This document shows, piece by piece, positions 56,413-64,000 of a stretch of DNA of 64,000 bases. Source of the stretch: Marivivens niveibacter (GTDB taxonomy: Bacteria > Pseudomonadota > Alphaproteobacteria > Rhodobacterales > Rhodobacteraceae); assembly GCF_002150005.2 (NCBI RefSeq), contig NZ_MSPP01000003.1:372001-436000 (forward strand), read 5' to 3'. The notes below the pieces were generated by a model that made no database searches, had not been told where the DNA came from, and saw only the letters and a list, made by a program, of their open reading frames with translations. The translations under genes were made by a program, and so were the position numbers. Positions within the stretch are counted from its first letter, which is position 1; every line of letters begins with the position of its first letter.

Positions 56413-57945
56413 ATGACCGATATTCTGGCTGAACTCCAAAACCGCCGTGACGTGGCCCGTTTGGGTGGTGGTCAAAAAAGGATCGACGCGCAGCACGCCA
56501 AAGGCAAGCTGACCGCGCGTGAACGTATCGAACTGCTGCTGGATGAAGGCAGCTTTGAAGAGTTCGACATGTTCAAGTCGCACCGCTGCACCGAATTCGG
56601 CATGCAAGACCAGCAAATTCCGGGCGATGGCGTTGTGACTGGTTGGGGCACGATCAACGGCCGTATGGTTTACGTATTTTCGCAGGACTTCACTGTTTTC
56701 GGCGGTTCTCTGTCGGAAACCCACGCTGAAAAGATCTGCAAAATCATGGATATGGCGATGCAGAACGGCGCGCCTGTCATCGGTCTGAACGATTCCGGCG
56801 GCGCACGTATCCAAGAAGGCGTTGCATCGCTGGCAGGATACGCGGACGTATTCCAGCGCAACATCATGGCGTCGGGCGTTGTTCCACAGATTTCTGTGAT
56901 CATGGGGCCATGTGCGGGCGGCGCGGTGTATTCGCCTGCGATGACCGACTTTATCTTTATGGTGCGCGACAGTTCTTACATGTTCGTGACCGGTCCTGAC
57001 GTTGTGAAAACCGTGACCAACGAACAGGTCACCGCCGAGGAATTGGGCGGCGCGTCGACTCACACCAAAAAATCGTCGGTGGCGGATGGCGCGTTTGAAA
57101 ACGACGTAGAGGCATTGGCCGAGGTCCGCCGTCTGGTCGATTTCCTGCCGCTGAACAACCGCGAAAAACCGCCCGTTCGTCCGTTCTTTGACGAAGTGGA
57201 CCGTGTCGAGGAATCGCTGGATACCCTGATCCCCGATAACCCGAACACGCCATACGACATGAAGGAACTGATCCATAAAATCGCAGACGAAGGCGATTTC
57301 TTTGAGATCCAAGAGGACTACGCCAAAAACATCCTGACCGGTTTCATCCGCATGGAAGGTCAGACCGTCGGCGTCGTTGCGAACCAACCTATGGTTTTGG
57401 CCGGCTGTCTGGACATCGATTCGTCGCGCAAAGCGGCGCGTTTCGTGCGGTTCTGTGATGCGTTCGAAATCCCGATCCTGACTCTGGTCGATGTTCCCGG
57501 TTTCCTGCCAGGCACCAGCCAAGAATATAATGGTGTTATCAAACATGGCGCGAAACTGCTGTTCGCCTATGGCGAAGCGACCGTACCAAAAGTCACCGTG
57601 ATCACGCGTAAAGCGTACGGTGGTGCATATGACGTTATGGCGTCCAAACACCTGCGCGGCGATTTCAACTACGCTTGGCCAACTGCGGAAATCGCGGTGA
57701 TGGGTGCCAAAGGTGCGGTTGAAATTCTGTACCGCAACGAATTGGGCGATCCTGATAAAATCGCGGCCCGCACCAAAGATTACGAAGACCGTTTCGCCAA
57801 CCCGTTTGTGGCTGCCGAAAAAGGTTTCATCGACGAGGTGATCCAGCCGCATTCCACACGTCGCCGCGTTTCTCGTGCCTTCGCCAGCTTGCGCAACAAA
57901 AAGCTGACGAACCCGTGGAAAAAGCACGACAACATCCCGCTGTAA
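56413..57945 (+). CDS. pccB: Propionyl-CoA carboxylase beta subunit
   Basis: A 510-residue carboxyltransferase that moves CO2 from biotin to propionyl-CoA to give methylmalonyl-CoA. The N-terminal [46 protein letters not shown] is the PccB signature, and the oxyanion-hole stretches [16 protein letters not shown] and [17 protein letters not shown] are present. The ATG at 56413 fits homologues and has GGGAACC upstream; the frame runs upstream through the motif array. The alpha subunit gene pccA follows about 1.6 kb later. Confidence 0.96.
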   Translation: MTDILAELQNRRDVARLGGGQKRIDAQHAKGKLTARERIELLLDEGSFEEFDMFKSHRCTEFGMQDQQIPGDGVVTGWGTINGRMVYVFSQDFTVFGGSLSETHAEKICKIMDMAMQNGAPVIGLNDSGGARIQEGVASLAGYADVFQRNIMASGVVPQISVIMGPCAGGAVYSPAMTDFIFMVRDSSYMFVTGPDVVKTVTNEQVTAEELGGASTHTKKSSVADGAFENDVEALAEVRRLVDFLPLNNREKPPVRPFFDEVDRVEESLDTLIPDNPNTPYDMKELIHKIADEGDFFEIQEDYAKNILTGFIRMEGQTVGVVANQPMVLAGCLDIDSSRKAARFVRFCDAFEIPILTLVDVPGFLPGTSQEYNGVIKHGAKLLFAYGEATVPKVTVITRKAYGGAYDVMASKHLRGDFNYAWPTAEIAVMGAKGAVEILYRNELGDPDKIAARTKDYEDRFANPFVAAEKGFIDEVIQPHSTRRRVSRAFASLRNKKLTNPWKKHDNIPL

Positions 57946-57949
57946 AATA

Positions 57950-58306
57950 ATGGCACAGCGGGCATGGAAAATGATGCGGGATGGCGACGCGCTGGTTTAC
58001 GGGCGCCGCTTTCCTGCACGTTTCGATGTCTCGGCGCAGTCGTCGTTTCCGATGCTGCGTCGCGGTCGACTGGCGATGCAAATCCGTCAGGACCTGTGGC
58101 GAGAGCTGCAATCCTTGCGTGGATTTTCCCCAGCGATCGAAGTCCGCACGATGGACGGAGGGGTTATCGTGCGGGCAGGAGGGTCGGTCGATGGCAGGTT
58201 CCCGAAATCTTCCACGGCCGACCGTATCCAACAGCTGTTGGATGACCCGAAAAAACGCGTGCGATGGATCAACAACGCGCGACTGACTGAACAAACCGAA
58301 ACTTGA
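57950..58306 (+). CDS. Unknown small protein downstream of pccB
   Basis: A 118-residue basic protein with no signal peptide or membrane segment. It starts AQRAWKMMRDGDALVYGRRFPARFDVSAQSSFPMLRRGRLAMQIRQDLWRELQSLRGFSP and ends with a helical DRIQQLLDDPKKRVRWINNARL. I do not recognise a domain. It begins 4 bases after pccB and precedes two further short genes, so it is probably in the pccB operon. The frame is real by its tight spacing and codon use; the function is unknown. Confidence 0.7.
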   Translation: MAQRAWKMMRDGDALVYGRRFPARFDVSAQSSFPMLRRGRLAMQIRQDLWRELQSLRGFSPAIEVRTMDGGVIVRAGGSVDGRFPKSSTADRIQQLLDDPKKRVRWINNARLTEQTET

Positions 58307-58319
58307 ATTGATTGACCCA

Positions 58320-58496
58320 ATGATTGCCCTGATGACCATAGCCACACTCACCGCGCTGATCGGCGCGGGCTATGCCATGGCGATTTGGTGCGATGGTGTT
58401 TCACAAATCCGCATTGATGCGGCATATGGAACCAGAACAACCACCAAACATGGGGCAATTATGACCAAGTTTACACAAAACGGGGGGCGTATCTGA
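58320..58496 (+). CDS. Unknown small membrane protein
   Basis: A 58-residue protein whose N-terminus ALMTIATLTALIGAGYAMAIW is a single membrane helix, followed by a polar tail of about 35 residues. The ATG at 58320 is 13 bases after the previous stop; a TTG at 58308 is possible. Its stop overlaps the next start (TGATG), which supports translation. No known family recognised. Confidence 0.6.
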   Translation: MIALMTIATLTALIGAGYAMAIWCDGVSQIRIDAAYGTRTTTKHGAIMTKFTQNGGRI

Positions 58497-58864
58497 TGAT
58501 CAAACATCGTGGTTTCCCATCCCGTTTCCCAGGCACTGAACATCAGTTCACCATCCGCCGCGCCAACCCCAAAGGCGTCACGCCGCTAAAGGCGCGCGAA
58601 CGTTATCGCGACCGCAAATCCGTCGACAAAAAGGTCGATGGGGCGTTCATGGCTGCGCTATGGCACCATTTCGGTGATCAAGAATTCGAACGGGGCAATC
58701 TGGACGCTGGTCGTCTGAATTGGCTGCTGGGCCGCGAAGTCGTGGCCGCAGACCCAGAAAACTTTGACCCCGAAGATTACGAAGCGCTGCTGCGCATCGA
58801 TGTAGACAAAGCGATGGTTTCGTTCCCCGAAGCCTTCGACCCAGACAACCCTATGTTCGACTAA
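58496..58864 (+). CDS. Unknown conserved-looking protein
   Basis: A 122-residue soluble protein with a basic N-terminal half (FTIRRANPKGVTPLKARERYRDRKSVDKK) and an acidic C-terminal half (DPENFDPEDYEALLRIDVDKAMVSFPEAFDPDNPMFD). It starts by one-base overlap with the previous stop (TGATGA). I do not recognise a domain or catalytic motif. Being coupled to the small membrane protein and close to pccB, it may act with propionyl-CoA carboxylation, but this is only context. Confidence 0.68.
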   Translation: MIKHRGFPSRFPGTEHQFTIRRANPKGVTPLKARERYRDRKSVDKKVDGAFMAALWHHFGDQEFERGNLDAGRLNWLLGREVVAADPENFDPEDYEALLRIDVDKAMVSFPEAFDPDNPMFD

Positions 58865-59199
58865 GGGGCCTTTGGGATGGTTTTGATCGGCACGAAATTG
58901 CGCAGCGCATCGCCAGTTTGGCAGGAATTGGCCCACATTGGCCAGCTTGCAAACGATGGCCTTTGCGGCGGCGTATTTTCGTGTCACGACGCAGGTATTC
59001 CGATGTCGGCTTACCTCGTGTCGGAATGTTTTGGTTCAGACCAAACCCCTTCCTCATGTCGGTTCGGGCATCCCCAGACCGAACCGGCAGCGGGGAAGGC
59101 ACATCATGTGCGCCCGCGGATCACGCGTATTTTTGTTGCAACCAAGGGTCAGAAGGCGAATTCTGAACCCAATGATAATGTAACAAAGGGCAGCACATC
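58865..59199. other. Intergenic region with structured elements
   Basis: A 335-base gap. It holds CTTGCAAA at 58946 and TTTGCGGC at 58962, 16 bases apart, a spacing matching the array before pccB. An inverted repeat TTCCGA...TCGGAA lies near 59000-59030. The nested hairpin at 59048-59099 is listed separately. No real gene was found; a longer open frame here runs antisense or off-frame to the lipoprotein gene and has no coding character. Confidence 0.5.
59048..59099. repeat. Nested inverted repeat, possible RNA structure
   Basis: CCTTCC (59048-59053) and GGAAGG (59094-59099) form an outer stem, and CGGTTCGG (59060-59067) with CCGAACCG (59079-59086) an inner 8-bp stem with an 11-base loop. The internal loops are 6 and 7 bases. 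No T run follows. It may be a leader or regulatory RNA structure before the small lipoprotein gene; a repetitive extragenic element cannot be excluded from one copy. Confidence 0.45.
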
Positions 59200-59406
59200 A
59201 TGTTCAAAAAATTCTGGATCCTTCCAATCGTTGCAATCACGGGTCTGTCGGCCTGTCTGGACACCGATTTGGAACGCGGCTTTGCAGGTGCGGCCGCAGG
59301 CGCACTCACCGCTGACATTCTGGGCGCAGACCCAATCGTCGGCGCAGCGCTTGGCGGTACTGCGGGTGTCGTTTGTGACGACATGCGCGTCTCTGCCTGC
59401 CAATAA
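59200..59406 (+). CDS. Small glycine-rich lipoprotein
   Basis: A 68-residue protein with a lipoprotein signal (MFKKFWILPIVAITGLSACLD, lipobox LSAC, cysteine at residue 19). The mature part FAGAAAGALTADILGADPIVGAALGGTAGVV has glycine-zipper-like spacing, as in the small OmpA- or YmgG-type lipoproteins that lodge in a membrane. Two more cysteines are at the end. GGGCAGCACATC precedes the ATG. It is followed by a small GC hairpin and then the hairpin before pccA. Confidence 0.78.
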   Translation: MFKKFWILPIVAITGLSACLDTDLERGFAGAAAGALTADILGADPIVGAALGGTAGVVCDDMRVSACQ

Positions 59407-59444
59407 AACATTCGGCCCCGTTTCGGGGCGATCAAACCATCTGG

Positions 59445-59481
59445 ACCGCCGTCGGGTGCATTGCGCCCGCACGGCGGTTTT
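59445..59481 (+). terminator. Terminator-like hairpin just before pccA
   Basis: ACCGCCGT (59445-59452) pairs with ACGGCGGT (59471-59478), and within it CGGGTGC pairs with GCGCCCG across an ATT loop, with one bulged base; a short T run follows. The stem is 15 bp in all. It ends 21 bases before the pccA ATG, so a promoter cannot sit between. A smaller GCCCCG-TTT-CGGGGC hairpin precedes it at 59415-59429. Confidence 0.75.
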
Positions 59482-59502
59482 GCATTCAAAGGACCCTTGC
59501 AG

Positions 59503-61503
59503 ATGTTCAAAAAGATCCTGATCGCTAACCGCGGCGAAATTGCCTGCCGCGTGATTAAGACCGCCCGCAAGATGGGCATCCAAACGGTTGCCGTCTATTC
59601 GGACGCGGATAAGAACGCTCTGCACGTGCGCATGGCGGACGAGGCTGTTCACATCGGCCCAGCCCCTGCGAACCAGTCCTACATCGTGATCGACAAAATC
59701 ATGCAGGCGATCAAAGACACCGGCGCCGAAGCTGTTCACCCCGGTTATGGTTTCCTGTCTGAAAACGCCAAATTTGCCGAAGCGTTGGAAGCTGCTGGCG
59801 TTGCATTCATTGGCCCACCAGTTGGCGCAATTGAATCGATGGGCGACAAAATCACGTCGAAAAAGATCGCTCAAGAAGCCGAAGTAAACACCGTTCCCGG
59901 CTACATGGGACTGATCGAAGACGCGGATGAGGCCGTGAAGATTTCCAACGAAATCGGCTATCCTGTGATGATCAAAGCGTCGGCAGGCGGCGGCGGTAAA
60001 GGTATGCGTATCGCATGGAACGACCAAGAGGCTCGCGAAGGTTTCCAGTCGTCCAAAAACGAGGCTGCAAACAGCTTTGGCGATGACCGTATTTTCATCG
60101 AAAAATTCGTCACGCAGCCGCGCCACATCGAAATTCAGGTTCTAGCCGATACCCATGGCAACGCGGTTTACCTGCACGAACGCGAATGTTCGATCCAGCG
60201 CCGTAACCAAAAAGTCGTCGAAGAAGCGCCTTCGCCATTCTTGGACGAAGCCACCCGCAAAGCCATGGGCGAACAGTCCGTCGCGCTGGCCAAAGCGGTG
60301 GGTTACGCATCCGCAGGCACCGTGGAATTCATCGTCGACGGCGACCGCAATTTCTATTTCTTGGAAATGAACACCCGTCTGCAGGTGGAACACCCTGTGA
60401 CCGAATTGATCACGGGTATCGATCTGGTCGAACAAATGATCCGCGTCGCGGCTGGTGAAAAGCTGCCGATGAAGCAAGAAGACCTGAAAATCAACGGCTG
60501 GGCGATTGAAAACCGTCTGTACGCCGAAGATCCATATCGCAACTTCCTACCGTCGATTGGTCGTCTGACCGCCTACCGCCCACCTGTCGAAGGCAAAACC
60601 GCAACTGGCGGCATCGTGCGTAACGACACGGGCGTGTTCGAAGGCGGCGAAATTTCGATGTATTATGATCCGATGATCGCGAAACTGTGTACTTGGGGCG
60701 AAACCCGCGCCGACGCGATCGAAGAAATGCGCGTCGCTTTGGATACGTTCGAGGTAGAAGGCATCGGCCACAACCTGCCGTTCGTTGCGGCCGTCATGGA
60801 TCACGAACGTTTCACCAGCGGCAACATGACCACCGCGTTCATCGCCGAAGAATATCCCGAAGGTTTCGAAGGCGTGACCTTGCCGAAAGAGGCGTTGGTT
60901 AAACTGGCGGCCGCCGCCGCTGCGATGAACCGCGTTGCTGAAATCCGCCGCACGCAGGTTTCGGGCCGTCTGGGTAACCACGAACGCCGCGTAGGCACCG
61001 ATTGGGTTGTGTCGCTGCAGGGCGAAGAATTCGCTGTGTCGATTGACGCTGATCGGGATGGTTCGACCGTGTCTATCGATGGTCAAACCCTGCGCGTGGA
61101 ATCGGATTGGACGCCTGGCGATAGCCTTGCCCGTCTGACCGTTGGCGGCGAACCTTTGGTCGTTAAGGTCGGCAAAATCACCCAAGGTTTCCGCATGCGT
61201 TTCCGCGGTGCCGATCTTAAGGTTCACGTTCGCAGCCCACGTCAGGCCGAATTGGCAAAACTGATGCCGGAAAAACTGCCGCCGGATACGTCGAAACTGC
61301 TGCTGTGCCCAATGCCGGGTCTGATCGTGAAAATCGATGTGGCTGTTGGCGACGAAGTGCAAGAAGGTCAGGCCCTGTGCACCGTTGAAGCGATGAAGAT
61401 GGAAAACATCCTGCGCGCAGAACGCAAAGGTGTTGTGAAATCGGTCAACGCTGCGGCGGGCGACAGTCTGGCTGTGGACGATGTGATCATCGAATTCGAA
61501 TGA
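59503..61503 (+). CDS. pccA: Propionyl-CoA carboxylase alpha subunit (biotin carboxylase and carrier)
   Basis: A 666-residue protein with an N-terminal biotin carboxylase (KILIANRGEIACRVIKTARKMG, ATP-grasp GGGGKGMR, EMNTRLQVEHPVTE), a BT linker domain and a C-terminal biotin carrier domain with the biotinylated lysine in EAMKMENILRAE (K632). It carboxylates biotin for the PccB transferase. The ATG at 59503 has AAAGGA 9 bases upstream. It lies about 1.6 kb after pccB behind a hairpin terminator, and is followed by the sulfotransferase-like gene. Confidence 0.96.
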   Translation: MFKKILIANRGEIACRVIKTARKMGIQTVAVYSDADKNALHVRMADEAVHIGPAPANQSYIVIDKIMQAIKDTGAEAVHPGYGFLSENAKFAEALEAAGVAFIGPPVGAIESMGDKITSKKIAQEAEVNTVPGYMGLIEDADEAVKISNEIGYPVMIKASAGGGGKGMRIAWNDQEAREGFQSSKNEAANSFGDDRIFIEKFVTQPRHIEIQVLADTHGNAVYLHERECSIQRRNQKVVEEAPSPFLDEATRKAMGEQSVALAKAVGYASAGTVEFIVDGDRNFYFLEMNTRLQVEHPVTELITGIDLVEQMIRVAAGEKLPMKQEDLKINGWAIENRLYAEDPYRNFLPSIGRLTAYRPPVEGKTATGGIVRNDTGVFEGGEISMYYDPMIAKLCTWGETRADAIEEMRVALDTFEVEGIGHNLPFVAAVMDHERFTSGNMTTAFIAEEYPEGFEGVTLPKEALVKLAAAAAAMNRVAEIRRTQVSGRLGNHERRVGTDWVVSLQGEEFAVSIDADRDGSTVSIDGQTLRVESDWTPGDSLARLTVGGEPLVVKVGKITQGFRMRFRGADLKVHVRSPRQAELAKLMPEKLPPDTSKLLLCPMPGLIVKIDVAVGDEVQEGQALCTVEAMKMENILRAERKGVVKSVNAAAGDSLAVDDVIIEFE

Positions 61504-61666
61504 TCGCATCGGGTGCTCATATGCACCTGAATTCACCAAACGAATGCGCGGCATTTGTTGTGAATTTTAGGGTTAAACCCTTGGAAACAAAGGGGTGGTG
61601 AGGATGGCTTATGCAATCCACACCGCGCCCCTATGCGCGGCCCTGATAGAAAAGGTTTCGCGCATT

Positions 61667-62629
61667 ATGGACAAGGTGCTGCATTTGGGTGCCCATCGCA
61701 CGGGTACGACGTCGTTCCAAACCTTTTTGAAACGCAATCGCGCGGCGTTGTCGCGGCGCGGGATCGCGGTTTGGGAACCAGATCAAATTCGGTCGGGGCT
61801 GTTTCAGGGCGTTTTGCACGACCCTGCGCAGATCACAGCGGATGTTGCGCGTCTTTCTGAACGGTCGCGCGGACGGATCAAAATCGAACAGTCGCGACTA
61901 GTCAAAACGGGTGCCGATACGTTGATCATCAGCGATGAGAACTTCATCGGGACTCCGATGGGAAATCTGCGATCGGGACGTTTGTACGACGACGCGATCC
62001 TGCGGCTGATGCGGTTGCGCACGGCAATTGGGCGGGTGCGGTCGGTGACGCTGACGGTGCGGTCCTATGACAGCTATTGGTCGTCGATCCTGTCGTTCGG
62101 TCTGATGCGCGGCAAAGGTATTCCGACCAACGACGATCTGGATCGTTTGGTCACGCAGCCGCGCCGCTGGCGGGATTTGATCGCGGATGTGGCGCAGGTA
62201 TTTCCAGATGCGCGGCTGATCGTTGCGCCATTTGAAACATTTGCGACCGCACCCAAGGCCTTGGCTGGACAGATTGTGAACGCAGACCTATCCGGCGCTG
62301 ATATCGACGATGCGCCGATTTGGAAAAATGCCTCGGCCAATTGTGGGCGGCTGGCTCAGGTCATCGAAGATCGCGGATGTGGCGGCACTGTCGCGGGCGC
62401 TGCGAACGAACGCTGGATGCCGTTTGATGCGCATCAACGCGCCGCATTGGCAGGCCAATATGCTGATGATCTGATGTGGTTAAAGTCGGGCGCGGATGGC
62501 GTGGCCGAATTCATAGATACCGCTGACGCGCCTTTGCGTCGGCACAACAAATTGACTGGGATCGGGGCCATGCATTGGTCACCGACAATCGGAGGAACCG
62601 AGGATGGCAAACAAAGATATCTGGTCTGA
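61667..62629 (+). CDS. Sulfotransferase-like protein
   Basis: A 320-residue protein whose N-terminus [22 protein letters not shown] has the P-loop-like PAPS-binding motif of sulfotransferases (xG-x-x-R-T-G-T-S/T). A later block with the 3'-phosphate region is visible as [26 protein letters not shown]. The acceptor is unknown. The start may be ATG 61667 (AAAGG at 61651-61655, weak spacing) or ATG 61604 with AGGGGTGG ahead; the first matches the conserved N-terminus better. Its 3' end overlaps the scpA start by 26 bases. Confidence 0.75.
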   Translation: MDKVLHLGAHRTGTTSFQTFLKRNRAALSRRGIAVWEPDQIRSGLFQGVLHDPAQITADVARLSERSRGRIKIEQSRLVKTGADTLIISDENFIGTPMGNLRSGRLYDDAILRLMRLRTAIGRVRSVTLTVRSYDSYWSSILSFGLMRGKGIPTNDDLDRLVTQPRRWRDLIADVAQVFPDARLIVAPFETFATAPKALAGQIVNADLSGADIDDAPIWKNASANCGRLAQVIEDRGCGGTVAGAANERWMPFDAHQRAALAGQYADDLMWLKSGADGVAEFIDTADAPLRRHNKLTGIGAMHWSPTIGGTEDGKQRYLV

Positions 62630-64000
62630 ACTGGCCGCCAAAGAATTGCGTGGTCGTTCGGTCGAAGATCTGGAATGGACCACGCTAGAGGGCATCAAGG
62701 TCAAACCTCTGTACACAGAGGAAGACACCGAAGGACTGCCGCATCTGGGCACCGTACCGGGCGAGGCACCGTTCACGCGTGGCCCACGCGCCACCATGTA
62801 TGCGGGGCGCCCTTGGACGATCCGCCAATACGCAGGTTTTTCGACCGCCGAAGAATCCAACGCGTTTTATCGCAAGGCTTTGGCCGCAGGTCAGCAGGGC
62901 GTTTCGGTCGCGTTTGACCTTGCCACCCACCGTGGGTACGATTCTGATCACCCACGCGTCGAAGGTGACGTTGGCAAGGCTGGCGTTGCGATCGACAGCG
63001 TCGAAGACATGAAAATCCTGTTCGACGGTATCCCGCTGGATCAGGTGTCTGTTTCGATGACCATGAACGGCGCGGTTATCCCGATTCTGGCGAACTTCAT
63101 CGTGACGGGCGAAGAGCAAGGCCACGATAAATCGGTTCTGTCCGGCACCATCCAGAACGACATTTTGAAAGAGTTCATGGTGCGCAACACGTATGTGTAT
63201 CCGCCTGAACCGTCGATGCGCATCATCTCGGATATCATTGGCTATACCTCTGATAACATGCCGAAATTCAACTCGATTTCGATTTCGGGCTACCACATGC
63301 AAGAGGCTGGCGCGAACCTAGTTCAAGAGCTGGCATATACATTGGCCGATGGCCGTGAATACGTGCGCACCGCGATTGCAGCGGGCATGGACGTGGATAA
63401 ATTCGCGCCGCGCCTGTCGTTCTTTTTCGCGATCGGCATGAATTTCTTTATGGAGGCCGCGAAACTGCGCGCCGCGCGTCTGCTGTGGCATCGCATCATG
63501 TCGGAATTCAACCCGCAGAAACCGGGATCGTCGATGCTGCGTACGCACTGTCAAACGTCGGGCGTATCGCTGCAGGAACAGGACCCGTATAACAACGTTG
63601 TCCGCACCGCGTACGAGGCGATGGCCGCTGCATTGGGCGGCACCCAGTCCCTGCACACAAACGCATTGGACGAAGCAATCGCGCTGCCAACCGAATTTTC
63701 TGCCCGTATCGCCCGTAATACTCAGCTGATCCTGCAAGAGGAAACAGGCATCACCAACGTCGTCGATCCGCTGGCTGGTTCGTACTACGTTGAAACCCTG
63801 ACCCATCAGTTGGCAGAAGAGGCGTGGAAACTGATCGAAGAGGTCGAAGAAATGGGCGGCATGACCAAGGCGGTTGCCTCGGGTATGCCGAAACTGCGGA
63901 TCGAAGAATCCGCCGCCAAACGTCAGGCCAACATCGACCGCGGTGATGAGGTGATCGTCGGCGTAAACAAATACCGTCTGACCAAAGAAGACCCGATCGA
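62604..64000 (+). CDS. scpA: Methylmalonyl-CoA mutase, 5' part (partial)
   Basis: The first 465 or so codons of methylmalonyl-CoA mutase, which converts (R)-methylmalonyl-CoA to succinyl-CoA using adenosylcobalamin. The N-terminal [38 protein letters not shown] and the active-site block [32 protein letters not shown] match the catalytic domain. The cobalamin-binding domain lies beyond the window end. It starts at ATG 62604 with GGAGGA just before it, overlapping the previous gene by 26 bases, so translation is likely coupled. It completes the route propionyl-CoA to succinyl-CoA with PccAB; the epimerase gene is not seen here. Confidence 0.97.
   Translation, partial: MANKDIWSELAAKELRGRSVEDLEWTTLEGIKVKPLYTEEDTEGLPHLGTVPGEAPFTRGPRATMYAGRPWTIRQYAGFSTAEESNAFYRKALAAGQQGVSVAFDLATHRGYDSDHPRVEGDVGKAGVAIDSVEDMKILFDGIPLDQVSVSMTMNGAVIPILANFIVTGEEQGHDKSVLSGTIQNDILKEFMVRNTYVYPPEPSMRIISDIIGYTSDNMPKFNSISISGYHMQEAGANLVQELAYTLADGREYVRTAIAAGMDVDKFAPRLSFFFAIGMNFFMEAAKLRAARLLWHRIMSEFNPQKPGSSMLRTHCQTSGVSLQEQDPYNNVVRTAYEAMAAALGGTQSLHTNALDEAIALPTEFSARIARNTQLILQEETGITNVVDPLAGSYYVETLTHQLAEEAWKLIEEVEEMGGMTKAVASGMPKLRIEESAAKRQANIDRGDEVIVGVNKYRLTKEDPI

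Noticed and set aside
56386-57927. A 513-codon open frame on the minus strand opposite pccB
   Set aside because: Antisense shadow, unusually rich in F, H and R, with no domain. The pccB reading is supported by strong homology motifs.
58877-59521. A 214-codon plus-strand frame spanning the gap and the small lipoprotein gene
   Set aside because: It runs over the lipoprotein gene in another frame, and its translation shows no signal or domain. The lipobox frame is the better reading.

Overview
The window is chromosomal DNA from an alphaproteobacterium of the order Rhodobacterales, most likely the Roseobacter group. The placement rests on several things visible here: an ATP synthase operon of the alphaproteobacterial type, a groESL operon with a perfect CIRCE operator, a C4-type 5-aminolevulinate synthase, the hom-glpX-recJ-tRNA-Glu block, a smo-type polyol ABC transporter, and the pccR/pccB/pccA/scpA propionyl-CoA cluster. 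Coding density is high and base composition is even. I see no transposase, integrase, phage gene, CRISPR array or plasmid function, so this reads as core chromosome with modest accessory content.

Layout. Positions 1-3.5 kb hold the end of the atp operon (atpA 3' part, atpG, atpD, atpC), followed by a small H-type lectin gene. From 4 to 11.3 kb lie housekeeping genes: prs, an L-threonine aldolase, a YcgN-type cysteine-cluster gene, ribF, a MaoC dehydratase, a HAD hydrolase, a GNAT acetyltransferase, ppaC and a DUF2161 nuclease-fold gene. A TraB/GumN gene and groESL follow up to 14.5 kb. From 14.6 to 23.1 kb there is an EamA transporter and a polyol operon on the minus strand (HAD phosphatase, SorC/DeoR regulator, smoE, smoF, smoG, smoK, mtlK). 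From 23.2 to 30.4 kb there is an M19 dipeptidase, hemA and a glycine-riboswitch-controlled gcvTHP operon, a local node for glycine use. From 30.6 to 34.3 kb lie a Crp/Fnr regulator, the carboxynorspermidine pair (decarboxylase and dehydrogenase) and a thioesterase. From 34.3 to 40.0 kb there is tRNA-Glu, recJ, glpX, hom, a small lipoprotein and a pirin.

At 40.1-42.7 kb three translationally coupled Tad-type pseudopilin genes stand without the Tad secretion machinery. After a glutamate dehydrogenase (43.0-44.5 kb), 44.5-52.7 kb is a complete choline and choline-O-sulfate module. It has a choXWV transporter divergent from betI-betC-betB-betA, with a BetI-like operator in the shared promoter. 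It imports choline and turns it into glycine betaine for osmoprotection or as a carbon and nitrogen source.

From 53.3 kb to the end is the propionyl-CoA region: pccR, an MFS transporter, pccB, three small unknown genes, a small lipoprotein, pccA, a sulfotransferase-like gene and the start of scpA (methylmalonyl-CoA mutase, cut by the window end). Arrays of TTTGCAAA-like motifs lie in front of both pccR and pccB and suggest a local, self-regulated circuit.

I found no convincing wholly novel system. The most interesting leads are the PccR motif arrays and their spacing, a terminator-shaped hairpin directly in front of pccA, the unknown small genes between pccB and pccA, the tandem hairpins that bury the ribF start codon, and an 18-bp perfect palindrome in front of the Crp/Fnr gene.
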